From Hymenobacter sp. UV11 (GTDB taxonomy: Bacteria; Bacteroidota; Bacteroidia; Cytophagales; Hymenobacteraceae): a DNA stretch of 64,000 nucleotides. Shown here piece by piece: positions 53,024 to 62,007 of this stretch. The first letter of the stretch is position 1; the number at the start of each line of letters is the position of its first letter. The stretch spans positions 310,001-374,000 of the forward strand of contig NZ_SRII01000003.1 of assembly GCF_004684095.1 (NCBI RefSeq), read 5' to 3'. The position numbers and the translations under genes are program-made. The notes beneath the pieces were generated by a model. That model saw only the letters and a list, made by a program, of their open reading frames with translations. It was not told the DNA's origin and did not search any database.

Positions 53024-53731
53024 ATGAGCACTCCCAATTCATTGGTGTTGAACGTGGCTGATGGCACCCAGGCGCACGCCTACGTGGCCCAGCCCCAGAA
53101 CACCACTTCGGCCCCCGGCATCATTCTTTTTCAGGAAGCCTTCGGCGTGAACCACCACATTCGTAGCGTAGCCGACCGCCTGGCTGCCTCCGGCTACGTG
53201 GTGGTGGCGCCCGAGCTGTTTCACCGCACCGCCGAGCCGGGCCTCGAAATCGGCTACGACAACTTTGCCGCCGCCATGCCGCACTACGGCGCCGTGACGC
53301 CCGACACTATGAAGCAGGACGCCCAGGCGGCCTACGACTGGCTGCAGGCCCAGCCCAACGTGCAGAAGGACAAAATCGGCGCTATCGGCTTTTGCCTGGG
53401 CGGCCAGGTAGCCTTCGTGGCCAATGCCGCGCTGCCGCTGCAAGCGGCCGTGTCGTACTACGGCGGCGGCCTGCACACCCGCACCGACATGGCCAAAGAC
53501 CTGCACGCGCCGCACCTCTTCTACTGGGGCGGGCTCGACCAGCATATCTCGAAAGACAATATCACCACGATAATCGACGCCGTGGACGCCACCGGCAAGC
53601 CCTACATCAACACCGTCATCTCCTACGCCGACCACGGCTTCCACTGCGACGAGCGCCCGAGCTATAATAAGGAAGCCGCCGCTGAGGCCTGGGCTTTCAC
53701 GCTGGCTTTCTTCCAGGAAAAGCTGGGGTAG
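53024..53731 (+). CDS. dienelactone hydrolase family protein
   Basis: From the ATG at 53024 this 235-residue alpha/beta hydrolase has the DLH triad: Cys124 in IGFCLGGQVA, Asp172 in GGLDQHIS and His207 in DHGFHCDE. GIILFQEAFGVNHHIRSVAD near residue 35 holds the oxyanion-region Glu. It is a carboxymethylenebutenolidase-like enzyme that opens lactones. The true substrate is not known. Longer in-frame starts upstream overlap the divergent LLM gene and are rejected. Confidence 0.93.
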   Translation: MSTPNSLVLNVADGTQAHAYVAQPQNTTSAPGIILFQEAFGVNHHIRSVADRLAASGYVVVAPELFHRTAEPGLEIGYDNFAAAMPHYGAVTPDTMKQDAQAAYDWLQAQPNVQKDKIGAIGFCLGGQVAFVANAALPLQAAVSYYGGGLHTRTDMAKDLHAPHLFYWGGLDQHISKDNITTIIDAVDATGKPYINTVISYADHGFHCDERPSYNKEAAAEAWAFTLAFFQEKLG

Positions 53732-53737
53732 GGAGTG

Positions 53738-53844
53738 TAGCGTGACCTTTCGCAGCTCGGGCGCAAGCACGGCGAGCAGCGCCGTCCGGTTTATCCGGTG
53801 CCGCCCGCTCGCTGCACTCGCGCCCGAGCTGCGAAAAGTCGCGC
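53738..53844. repeat. long inverted repeat
   Basis: TTTCGCAGCTCGGGCGC (53748-53764) and its exact complement (53820-53836) lie inside a longer imperfect pair (AGCGTGACC.../...TCGCGCT). The loop holds GC-rich inner stems (CCGGTTTATCCGG). The sequence is unlike the class A and B elements. It lies between two rightward genes. Confidence 0.85.
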
Positions 53845-53888
53845 TGCTTCTCACGTAACCTTTCTACCCCAAATCCATACAGAAGAGC

Positions 53889-54932
53889 ATGAAAACTTCC
53901 CACCGCTCTTCTGCCGGCTGGCTTTGGGCCGCCGGCCTTGGCGTTGCCGCCCTTGCCACCACCGTTTGGCGCAACCGCCGGGGCTCGTATGAGCTCATGG
54001 GGCGCACCGTGCTCATTACCGGCGGCTCTCGCGGGCTGGGTCTGGTGCTGGCCCGCCGCGCCGTGGCCGAGGGCGCCCGCGTGGCCATTTGCGCCCGCGA
54101 CGAGCAGGAGCTGGCCCGCGCCCGCCAAGACCTGCTCACCTACGGCGGTACCGAGGGCAGCGTGCTCACCTTCGCCCGCGACCTCACCGATGCCAACGAG
54201 GTGCGTAGCCTGGTGGCCGAGGTCGAAAAAAAGCTGGGCGGGGTAGATGTTCTGGTGAATAATGCCGGCATTATCATCGGTGGCCCGCTCGAAAACATGG
54301 ACGACCGCGACTTTGCCGATGCCATGGATACGCACTTCTGGGCGCCGTTTCACGCCATGCAGGCGGTGCTGCCGGGCATGCGGCTGCGCGGCGAGGGCCG
54401 CATTATCAATATCTCGTCGTTGGGCGGCAAGGTGGCCATTCCGCACCTCACGGCCTACAGCGCCAGCAAGTTTGCCCTCACGGGCCTGTCCGAAGGCTTC
54501 CGGGCCGAGCTGAGCCAATTTGGCATCTACGTCACTACCGTGTGCCCCGGCCTGCTGCGCACCGGCAGCGCCCAAAACGCCGACGTGAAGGGCAACCACG
54601 AAAAAGAATACGCCTGGTTCAGCATTGCCGACGCGCTGCCGGGCTTCACGATGAGCGCCGAAGACGCTGCCCGCCGCATTTGGAACGCCGTTCGGCGCGG
54701 CGACGGCGAGCTGATTCTGTCGTTGCCGGCCAAGCTGCTGGCTACCTTCCACGGCATCGCGCCCGGCACTACCGTCGATATTCTGGCCTGGGTAAACCGT
54801 GCCCTACCCGCCACCGGCGAGAGCGCCGCCGCCAACGAGCGCCGCAAGGGCTACGAGAGCGAAACGCCCATCACCCGCTCGTTCCTCACCAAGCTCAACC
54901 GCGACGAAGCGGCCCGCAACAACGAAAACTAG
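53889..54932 (+). CDS. membrane-anchored SDR family oxidoreductase
   Basis: This 347-residue protein has an N-terminal hydrophobic segment (GWLWAAGLGVAALATTVW) followed by an SDR domain with TGGSRGLG (44-51), DVLVNNAGIIIG, and ISSLGGK with catalytic YSASK near residue 192. The C-terminal 90 residues extend beyond the usual SDR length. It is probably an inner-membrane-bound dehydrogenase facing the cytoplasm, acting on a lipid-like substrate; that is inference from the anchor. A terminator follows. Confidence 0.9.
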   Translation: MKTSHRSSAGWLWAAGLGVAALATTVWRNRRGSYELMGRTVLITGGSRGLGLVLARRAVAEGARVAICARDEQELARARQDLLTYGGTEGSVLTFARDLTDANEVRSLVAEVEKKLGGVDVLVNNAGIIIGGPLENMDDRDFADAMDTHFWAPFHAMQAVLPGMRLRGEGRIINISSLGGKVAIPHLTAYSASKFALTGLSEGFRAELSQFGIYVTTVCPGLLRTGSAQNADVKGNHEKEYAWFSIADALPGFTMSAEDAARRIWNAVRRGDGELILSLPAKLLATFHGIAPGTTVDILAWVNRALPATGESAAANERRKGYESETPITRSFLTKLNRDEAARNNEN

Positions 54933-54954
54933 CGCCGGGCAACTGGCTTGCCGA

Positions 54955-54986
54955 GCCGGCCGGGGGTAGCCTTGGCCGGCTTTTTT
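54955..54986 (+). terminator. intrinsic terminator of membrane SDR
   Basis: GCCGGCC (54955-54961) and GGCCGGC (54974-54980) form a 7-bp stem followed by TTTTTT, 23 bp after the stop codon. Confidence 0.85.
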
Positions 54987-55098
54987 GATGGGTAGCCGAA
55001 AAATGTGGAGTAATCGGGCCAGCGTGGTTAAACCATGAAGCTAGCCTAAAGTCAATGGGTGGTAATATTCGACTACTTGTAGCTCAGCTCATTGACTT

Positions 55099-55989
55099 AT
55101 GAAAAACGCTTTTCTCCGCCGCCTACCCCTCATCTTGCTACTGGTGCTGGGCACCACGGCCGTCACTAGTGCGCGCAGCGGCTTTGGCCACCGCAACGGC
55201 CCGAATACGCCGCCACGCCACGATATTAAAGCCTACATCGAGGCCAACGTACTGCCCGTGCTACGCCAGCAGCGCCAGAAGCTGGAACCCCAGCTCGCGC
55301 CCGCCGACCAGGCCAAAATTATAGCCTTCCGTGCCCAAGTGGAGGCGCTGAAAACTCAGCGCCAGGCCCTGCGCCAAAGCCTGCGGCCCGCTGCCGCGGC
55401 ACCCGGCGCGCGCCCTACGCTCACGGATGCCCAGCGCCAGCAAGCACAGGCCCTGCGCCTGCAAGGTCAGCAGATTATGCTGAGCGTGGCCCAGCTGGCC
55501 CTGAAATACGATGCCAATATCCAGAAGCTGGCCGCCGAAATTCAGCCCCAAAAAGCACAGTGGGCCACTGACCTCAAAGCCATCGTGGCCAAGGATACTA
55601 CCCCCGAGCAACAGGCACGGCTGGCCCGCTGGCAGGGCTTCGCGGCGCGGCGCGGGGGCCTGGGCAAGCTATTTAAGCCGGCGGCTTTCCTGCTGCTTGA
55701 CCCCAACGGCCCGGCCGAAAACGCTACCCCCCTCGGCGGCACCAGCCTCTACCCCAACCCCGCTGCCGCTGCTACCCAGCTGCAATACGACGTGAAAAAA
55801 GCTGGTAACGTCAGCGTCGAGCTGCTCGATGGCACCGGTACCAAGCTGCGCACGCTCATCCCGGAAACGCAGCAGGAGAAAGGCACCTACACGCAATCGC
55901 TCGACCTGAGCGACCTGCCCAAAGGCACGTATTTCTACAAAATCACCACCAAAAGCGGCAGCGAAACCAAGCGTTTCGTGAAGGAATAA
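55099..55989 (+). CDS. T9SS-exported protein with type A sorting domain
   Basis: This 296-residue product has a signal peptide (LPLILLLVLGTTAVTSARS). A long, Gln- and Ala-rich helical region (about 30-190; RQQRQKLEPQLAPADQAKII) resembles Spy/CpxP-like periplasmic helical proteins. The C-terminal 80 residues (TSLYPNPAAAATQLQYDVKK, GNVSVELLDGTGTKLRTL, LPKGTYFYKITTKSG) are a T9SS type A sorting domain, so it is probably exported to the cell surface by the type IX system. The function of the helical part is unknown. Confidence 0.87.
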   Translation: MKNAFLRRLPLILLLVLGTTAVTSARSGFGHRNGPNTPPRHDIKAYIEANVLPVLRQQRQKLEPQLAPADQAKIIAFRAQVEALKTQRQALRQSLRPAAAAPGARPTLTDAQRQQAQALRLQGQQIMLSVAQLALKYDANIQKLAAEIQPQKAQWATDLKAIVAKDTTPEQQARLARWQGFAARRGGLGKLFKPAAFLLLDPNGPAENATPLGGTSLYPNPAAAATQLQYDVKKAGNVSVELLDGTGTKLRTLIPETQQEKGTYTQSLDLSDLPKGTYFYKITTKSGSETKRFVKE

Positions 55990-56007
55990 GTAGTAGCGAA
56001 TGACTAG

Positions 56008-56054
56008 TTAAAGACCGCCATGCTGAGCTTGTCGCAGCATGACGGCCTTTCTTA
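56008..56054. terminator. short class A-like hairpin between convergent genes
   Basis: AAGACCGCCATGCTG and CAGCATGACGGCCTTT pair almost fully around GAGCTTGTCG. It contains the class A core CATGCTGAGCTTGTCG but with much shorter arms. Confidence 0.8.
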
Positions 56055-56070
56055 ACTATTCTCTACCCCC

Positions 56071-57417
56071 TCACGGCGTGAGCAACGCCCCCAGCTGCCG
56101 CAACGTGATTTCGGCCGACTTAGCGGCATAGCGGTAGTTGACCAGCCGGTAACCGGCATCCTCGAAGCTCTGTTGGGCCAGCTTCACATCGACCAAGGTT
56201 GAGAGGCCGGCGTCGAGGCGCATCTGCACGAGCTTGAGGAGCTGGCGGGCGGTGGTGTAGCTGGCTTCGGCGGTGGTTACGAGGGTAAGCTGCTTTTCAT
56301 ATGATTCCCAGGCTTTCAGTGCGTTGAGGCGGTAGTTGCGCTGCAAGGCCGTGCGCTGCAGCTCCGTAGTGCGCGTGTTGAGGCGGGCAATATCGACCAG
56401 CTTTTTATTAACGCCCCCGGTGTAAATGGGCACCGACAGCCCCAGCCCCGCGTAGGGCCCGTAGCTCTGGTTGAATAGCGTGTTGCCCACCGCATTTTGG
56501 CTGCGGGCGAAGTTGGTGCCGGCATTCAGCCCGAAGGAGGGGTAGCGATTGGCGCGGGTTTCGCGCTCAATCAACTCATTAACGCGCACTTGGCGTTCGG
56601 CGGCCAGCAGGTCGGGGTTCTTATCGAAGGCGCCTTGCAGCTCGGCCCAGCTCAGGCTATGGTCTACCGGAATGGTATCTTCCACGGCCACCGCCTGGGT
56701 CAAATCCAGGGTGAGGGCGCGCAGCAGGTCGGCGGTGGCCTGCTGGGCAGCCAGCGCCTGCTGCTGTTGCGTCAGCAGCTGGGCATTGAGGTCGAGCTGC
56801 GCCTGAAAGCGGTCGGCATTGTTGGCCAGGCCCACGCTTTGGCGCGCATCGATGAGGCGCAGCTTCTGGCGCGACACCTCTACCGAGGCTTCCAGGGTGC
56901 GGATGTAGCGCTGCTGCTGCACCACGGCGTAGTATTTCAGGCTCACGTCGGCCAGCACGTTTTGCACGGTCGAGTTTAGCTGGAGCTGGCTGATTTGGGC
57001 CAGCTCGTTCAGGCGCTTGCGGGTGGCTACTACCCGGCCCCCGTTGTAGAGCAGGTAGCTGCCCGCCAGCCCCACATTGTACTGCGTGGAGCGGGCGCCC
57101 GTGGCCGAGCGCGGGTCGCCGGTATTGAACTGCTGCTGCGTATTGTTGATAATCAGGTTGTTGCTAGCGTTCAGCCCCACCGTAGGCAGCGCGCCCGCAA
57201 AGCCCGCGTTGTTCTGCAGCGCCTGCACCTCCACATTAGTCTGGCTGATTTGAATGTCGAGGCTGTTTTTGAGCGCCGTCGTTAGGGCCTCGTGTAGGGT
57301 GAGGGTAGGGGCCGGGCCACCCCGCCCGGCCGGCGACTCGGCCGGGGCCGGGGGCGCGGTCGTTTGGGCCAGGGCAAGCGCGGGCAGCAGCAAAAAAAGA
57401 TGGACTAGAAACTTCAT
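56071..57417 (-). CDS. TolC-type outer-membrane efflux protein
   Basis: From the ATG at 57417 this 448-residue protein starts MKFLVHLFLLLPALALAQ, a signal peptide. Two outer-membrane efflux repeats follow (LTLHEALTTALKNSLDIQIS; SWAELQGAFDKNPDLLAAER), typical of the TolC/NodT alpha-barrel. An upstream frame reaching 57912 lies within the RND pump gene and is rejected. It is the last gene of an adaptor-pump-TolC operon. Confidence 0.95.
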   Translation of the reverse strand: MKFLVHLFLLLPALALAQTTAPPAPAESPAGRGGPAPTLTLHEALTTALKNSLDIQISQTNVEVQALQNNAGFAGALPTVGLNASNNLIINNTQQQFNTGDPRSATGARSTQYNVGLAGSYLLYNGGRVVATRKRLNELAQISQLQLNSTVQNVLADVSLKYYAVVQQQRYIRTLEASVEVSRQKLRLIDARQSVGLANNADRFQAQLDLNAQLLTQQQQALAAQQATADLLRALTLDLTQAVAVEDTIPVDHSLSWAELQGAFDKNPDLLAAERQVRVNELIERETRANRYPSFGLNAGTNFARSQNAVGNTLFNQSYGPYAGLGLSVPIYTGGVNKKLVDIARLNTRTTELQRTALQRNYRLNALKAWESYEKQLTLVTTAEASYTTARQLLKLVQMRLDAGLSTLVDVKLAQQSFEDAGYRLVNYRYAAKSAEITLRQLGALLTP

Positions 57418-57500
57418 AAGAAAAAAAAGGCTCGCCCGCCACGGTTTATCTCTCCCTGGCCCCCGCTCGCGTGGAGAAGGGGCCAGGGGGTAGGGCCACG

Positions 57501-60500
57501 CTAGGCGGCTACCTCGGCTGGCTCGGGGGTAGGGGCTAGCGCCTCGGCGGCAGCCTCGGGCTGGCGCTCTTTGGCAATAAAGGTATAAATAGCCGGAATG
57601 ACCAACAGCGTGAGCACCAGCGAGAACAAAATGCCGCCCACGATAACCGTGCCCAGCGGCTTGCGGCTGGTGCTGGCCGCGCCCAGGCTGAGCGCGATGG
57701 GTAGGGCGCCGAGCGCGGTGGCCAGCGAAGTCATCAAGATGGGGCGCAGGCGCTGCTGGGCGGCCAGGCGCACGGCCTCGTGCAGGGGCATGCCGGCGTC
57801 GCGCTGGTGGTTGGCAAACTCCACGATGAGGATGCCGTTTTTGGTCACCAGGCCGATGAGCATAATCATCCCGATTTGCGAGAAGATGTTGAGCGTCTGG
57901 CCCACGGCCCACAGGCTGAGCAGCGCGCCGGCCAGCGCCAGCGGCACCGTGATGAGGATGATGAGCGGGTCGCGGAAGCTCTCAAACTGCGCCGCCAGCA
58001 GCAGGTAAATCAGCACCAGGGCCAGCAAAAAGGCAAACGTGGTGTTGCCCGCGCTCTCGGCAAAGTCGCGCGACGAGCCGGTGAGGGCCGTCTGAAACGC
58101 GTCGGGGTTCAGCACCTTGTCGGCGATGGCCTGCATGGCTTGCACGCCGTCGCCCACGGTTTTGCCCTCGGCCAGCTGCGCCGAAATGGTGGCCGCCTTG
58201 AAGCGGTTGAAGTGGTAGAGCGTGGCCGGGTTCGAGTTTTCGACCTGGTGCACCACCGCCGACAACGGAATGCTCTCGCCCCGGCTGTTGGTCACGTAGA
58301 GGCGGCTAATGTCGTTGGGCGCACTGCGGAAGTTGCGGTCTACCTGCCCAATAACCTGGTACTGCCGGCCATCGCGCAGGAAATAAGCCATGCGCCTACC
58401 CCCAAACGCGCCCTGCACGGCGGCCACCACATCCTGGGTAGTCAGGCCCAGGTCCCGGATTTTGAGGCGGTCAAACGTGAGCTGCACCTCGGGCTTGTTG
58501 AACTTGAGGTTGGCATCGACGTTCTGAAAAGTCGGGTCCTGCCGGGCGGCGGCCAGAAACCGGGGTAGGGCCTCCCGAATGCGATTGAGGTCAGTGGTTT
58601 GCAGCACAAACTGCACCGGCACGCTGCTCTTCGAGCCCGAGCCCACGGCAATGGTCTGCTCCTGCACCACGAAAATGCGAGCGTCGTTGAAGCGCTTGGT
58701 GGCCTTGGTCAGGTACTTAGCTATCTGCTCCTGGGTGCGCTTGCGTTGGTCGGGCGGCACCAGGCCGGCGCGCACCTGCGAGGTATTGGCGCTGCCGCCG
58801 GCGGGCGTGCGCGAAAACACAAAGTCATTTTCGGGCACCGAGTCGCTCACGAAAGCCGCTACCTGGTCGCTGATTTTTTCCATCGCCCCGAAGCTCGTGC
58901 CCTCCGGGCCGGTCAGTACCATACGCACGCTGCTGCGGTCTTCGAGCGGGGCCAGCTCGGTCGGAATGCCCTTGCCAATGAAAAAGATGATGCCCGCGCA
59001 GGCCGCCACCACCACCCAGGCCAGCGCCCGCACCCGCAGAAACTTGCCCACAATGCGCCCGTACCAGCTTTCCATGCCCTGGAAAAACGGCTCCGTTTTG
59101 TCGTAGAGCTTGCCGTGGCCGCTGCCGCTCTGGTTGCTGCTTTCGCGGTGCAGCACCACGTTGAGCACCGGCGTGATGGTGAGCGACACGAAGGCCGAAA
59201 TCAGCACCGCGCCCGCCACTACTACCCCAAACTCGCGGAACAAGCGCCCCGTGAAGCCTTCCAGAAAAATGACGGGTAGGAACACTACCGCCAGCGTGAG
59301 CGAGGTGGCAATAACGGCGAAGAAAATCTCCTTGCTGCCCTCACGCGCCGCGTCCTTGATGTTCATGCCCTCTTCGAGCTTGCGGAAGATGTTCTCCGTC
59401 ACCACAATACCGTCGTCTACCACCAGGCCGGTGGCCAGCACAATGCCCAGCAGCGTCAGAATATTGATGGTGAAGCCCGCCAGGTACATCACGAAAAACG
59501 TGGCAATGAGGGAAATCGGAATGTCGATGAGCGGGCGCAGCGCCGTGAGCCAGTTGCGGAAGAAGAAGAAGATAACCAGCACCACCAGCCCGAAAGAAAT
59601 GGCCAGCGTTTCCATCACTTCGTCAATCGAGTTGCGCACAATCTTGGTGTTGTCCACAATCACCCGCATCTCAATGTCAGACTTGTTCTCCTTCTGCACC
59701 TCGGCCAGGCGCTTGTTGAATTCGTCGGCAATCTCCACGTAGTTGGAGCCCGGCTGCGGCACAATAGCCAGGCCCACGGCGTAGGAGCCGTTGAGTTTCC
59801 AGCTCTGCTCGTAGTTTTCGGGGCCCAGCACCACCCGCGCCACATCGCCGAGGCGCACAATGCCCTGGGCATTTTCGCGCAAAATGAGGTTGCGAAACTG
59901 CTCTTCGGTGGTGAAGCGGGCCATCGTGCGGATGGTCAGCTCGGTGTTGCCGCCGTAGATTTTGCCGGCCGGCACCTCCACGTTTTCGGCGTTCAGGGCC
60001 GCCTGCACGTTGGTAAACGACACCTGGAAGGCGTCCATCTTGGCCGGGTCGAGCCATAGGCGCATGGCGTAGCGCTGCTGCCCAAATATGTTGATGGCCG
60101 ACACGCCATTGATGGTCTGGAAGCGCTGCTGCAGGTTGTTCTCGGCAAAGTCGCTCAGTTCCAGCAGGCTCTTGGTGCGGCTCTGCACGGCCAGGATGAG
60201 GATGTTATCCGAGTTGGCGTCCGACTTCGACACTACCGGTGGAGCGTCGATATCCTGCGGCAGCGAGCGCACGCCCTGGCCCACCTTGTCGCGCACGTCG
60301 GAGGCGGCGGCCTCCAAATCGACGCCCAGGTTAAACTCGACCGTGATGTTGCTGCTACCCAGCGAGCTGCTCGACGTGATGGACTTGATGCCCGGAATAC
60401 CGTTAATCTGCTTTTCGAGCGGCTCGGTTATCTGGTTCTCAATCACGTCGGCGTTGGCACCGGTGTAGGAGGTATTGACGCTGATAATGGGCGGGTCGAT

Positions 60501-60617
60501 GGCCGGGTAGTCGCGCAGGGCCAGAAACGAAAACCCTACCCCCCCGAAAAGTATCAGCAGCAGGTTAAGCACCGTCGCCAGCACGGGCCGTTTAAGGGAT
60601 AGCTCGGAGATGTTCAT
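57501..60617 (-). CDS. RND efflux transporter permease (HAE1/AcrB type)
   Basis: This 1038-residue proton-driven pump has twelve predicted transmembrane segments and two large periplasmic loops. Typical AcrB-family segments are SLKRPVLATVLNLLLILFGG at the start, GLVVDDGIVVTENIFRKLEE (TM4 region with the proton-relay Asp pair), ALLSLWAVGQTLNIFSQIGM and PLGTVIVGGILFSLVLTLLV. It ejects drugs or lipids across the envelope with the adaptor and TolC proteins encoded beside it. Order in the operon is adaptor, pump, TolC. Confidence 0.96.
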   Translation of the reverse strand: MNISELSLKRPVLATVLNLLLILFGGVGFSFLALRDYPAIDPPIISVNTSYTGANADVIENQITEPLEKQINGIPGIKSITSSSSLGSSNITVEFNLGVDLEAAASDVRDKVGQGVRSLPQDIDAPPVVSKSDANSDNILILAVQSRTKSLLELSDFAENNLQQRFQTINGVSAINIFGQQRYAMRLWLDPAKMDAFQVSFTNVQAALNAENVEVPAGKIYGGNTELTIRTMARFTTEEQFRNLILRENAQGIVRLGDVARVVLGPENYEQSWKLNGSYAVGLAIVPQPGSNYVEIADEFNKRLAEVQKENKSDIEMRVIVDNTKIVRNSIDEVMETLAISFGLVVLVIFFFFRNWLTALRPLIDIPISLIATFFVMYLAGFTINILTLLGIVLATGLVVDDGIVVTENIFRKLEEGMNIKDAAREGSKEIFFAVIATSLTLAVVFLPVIFLEGFTGRLFREFGVVVAGAVLISAFVSLTITPVLNVVLHRESSNQSGSGHGKLYDKTEPFFQGMESWYGRIVGKFLRVRALAWVVVAACAGIIFFIGKGIPTELAPLEDRSSVRMVLTGPEGTSFGAMEKISDQVAAFVSDSVPENDFVFSRTPAGGSANTSQVRAGLVPPDQRKRTQEQIAKYLTKATKRFNDARIFVVQEQTIAVGSGSKSSVPVQFVLQTTDLNRIREALPRFLAAARQDPTFQNVDANLKFNKPEVQLTFDRLKIRDLGLTTQDVVAAVQGAFGGRRMAYFLRDGRQYQVIGQVDRNFRSAPNDISRLYVTNSRGESIPLSAVVHQVENSNPATLYHFNRFKAATISAQLAEGKTVGDGVQAMQAIADKVLNPDAFQTALTGSSRDFAESAGNTTFAFLLALVLIYLLLAAQFESFRDPLIILITVPLALAGALLSLWAVGQTLNIFSQIGMIMLIGLVTKNGILIVEFANHQRDAGMPLHEAVRLAAQQRLRPILMTSLATALGALPIALSLGAASTSRKPLGTVIVGGILFSLVLTLLVIPAIYTFIAKERQPEAAAEALAPTPEPAEVAA

Positions 60618-60649
60618 TAGTATAATTTATTGCTAACTGCCTAATCATC

Positions 60650-60772
60650 TGTCATTGCGAGCGCAACGAAGTGAAGCGCGGCAATCTTTCCTTGTCGTTC
60701 GCTTTACTAGGTTAGTAATCCTAACGTGAAGGAAAGATTGCCGCGCTCCACTTCGTTGCGCTCGCCATGACA
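60650..60772. repeat. class B palindromic repeat, 44-bp arms
   Basis: The arms at 60650-60693 and 60729-60772 (TGTCATTGCGAGCGCAACGA...) pair with two mismatches. It lies inside the efflux operon, between adaptor and pump genes. Confidence 0.92.
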
Positions 60773-60780
60773 AACGGGAT

Positions 60781-61848
60781 TTAATTCACGGATTTCGCCT
60801 TGCGCACCTTCACCGGCTTGCCGGGCTGGGTAAACAGCACGCCGTTGGTCACCACCGAGTCGCCGGCGGCCAGGCCGCTGGTAATGGCAATATGGTCCTG
60901 CTGGCGGTCGCCGGTGCGCACATCGCGCATGGTGGCCTTGCCGTTCTTCACCACCACCACTTGGTCCGACTTATCGCCGGGCATGATGGCGTTGGTGGGT
61001 AGCAGCACGCTGCGGCGGGCCGCGCCGGTGGGCACGCTCACGCGGGCAAAGGCGCCGGGGCTGGCCTGGGCGCCGGCCGGCAGCTGGGCGCGCACGGTCA
61101 GGTTGCGGGTAGTTTGGTTGACCTGGCTTTCCTGGGCGATGACGGTGGCGCGGTAGCGGCGCGGCGGGTTGCCGGTGAGCTGCACCATCACCACCGAGCC
61201 GGGATGCACCAGGCCGCCGTTGGCCTCGGGCAGCGTAAAATCTATCTTGAGCTTGGTATCGGCCTGCAGGGTAGCGATGATGGTAGTGGGCGTGACGTAG
61301 GCACCGGGGCTCACCTGGCGCAGGCCCATCACGCCGGTGAAAGGCGCCCGAATGACGGTTTTGGCCAGCATGGCCTGGGTGTAGGCGGCGTCGGCCTGGT
61401 TGCTGCGCACCTGGCTCACGGCCAGGTCGTAGTCGGCCTGGTTCACGCCCTGCACCTTCAGCAGCTTTTCGAGGCGGTCTTGCGAGAGGCGCGACACTTG
61501 CAGCAGGGCGTTGGTTTTCTGCAGGTTGGCTCGCAGGTCGGCGTCGTTGATGCGGGCAATCACGGTGCCCTTGCTCACGCGGTGGCCCTCGGGCACGTTG
61601 AGGAAGGTGAGGCGGCCGTTCACTTCGGGGTGCAGCTCCACGTAGTCGTTGGCCACCACCGCGCCGTTGGCCTCAATGGAGTCGGTCACGGCCGAAGGCC
61701 GGGCCACCACCACATCGACCAGGGCGGGGCCGTTGTCCTTTTTACCGCCCTTGCCGCCTTTGGCCTCGTCGGGTTTAGCATGGCAGCCAGCCAGCAGGGC
61801 CAGCGCAGTGCCGGCGATGAAGAGTGGAGCCGTAGAAAAAAAACGCAT
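60781..61848 (-). CDS. RND efflux periplasmic adaptor (membrane fusion protein)
   Basis: From the ATG at 61848 this 355-residue lipoprotein starts MRFFSTAPLFIAGTALALL then AGCH (lipobox Cys). The biotinyl-lipoyl-like segment (VELHPEVNGRLTFLNVPEGH), helical hairpin (LQKTNALLQVSRLSQDRLEK) and barrel (IRAPFTGVMGLRQVSPGAYV) match the AcrA/MexA family. It links the RND pump to the TolC protein in the periplasm. A frame extending to 61929 adds an unlikely N-terminus. It is the first gene of the efflux operon. Confidence 0.94.
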   Translation of the reverse strand: MRFFSTAPLFIAGTALALLAGCHAKPDEAKGGKGGKKDNGPALVDVVVARPSAVTDSIEANGAVVANDYVELHPEVNGRLTFLNVPEGHRVSKGTVIARINDADLRANLQKTNALLQVSRLSQDRLEKLLKVQGVNQADYDLAVSQVRSNQADAAYTQAMLAKTVIRAPFTGVMGLRQVSPGAYVTPTTIIATLQADTKLKIDFTLPEANGGLVHPGSVVMVQLTGNPPRRYRATVIAQESQVNQTTRNLTVRAQLPAGAQASPGAFARVSVPTGAARRSVLLPTNAIMPGDKSDQVVVVKNGKATMRDVRTGDRQQDHIAITSGLAAGDSVVTNGVLFTQPGKPVKVRKAKSVN

Positions 61849-61995
61849 ACAGGGAATAAGGTGATACTCAGCAGCCAGCGCCGCTAGGCGCCGGGTGGCC
61901 GGGTGGGAGGCAGGCAACACCGAGCCCATGGGTCGGGTTCAGTGCGCGGGCGCAATGACGCGCCCGCCGGCCCGGAGGTTGCGCCGCCGGCCCCG

Positions 61996-62003
61996 TATTT
62001 TTG
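61996..62003 (+). promoter_or_regulatory. candidate -7 element right before MGMT-like gene
   Basis: TATTTTTG matches TAnnTTTG and lies 4 bp before the ATG at 62008, so a transcript from it would start at or near the start codon and be leaderless. No -33 TTG is seen at the expected distance. Confidence 0.25.
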
Positions 62004-62007
62004 GCCC

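Noticed and set aside
57418..57912. N-terminal extension of the TolC-type frame
   Set aside because: It overlaps the RND pump gene; the signal peptide at 57417 marks the true start.
1895..60772. CRISPR array
   Set aside because: The repeats are single palindromes scattered between genes, not regularly spaced direct repeats with spacers, and no cas genes are present.
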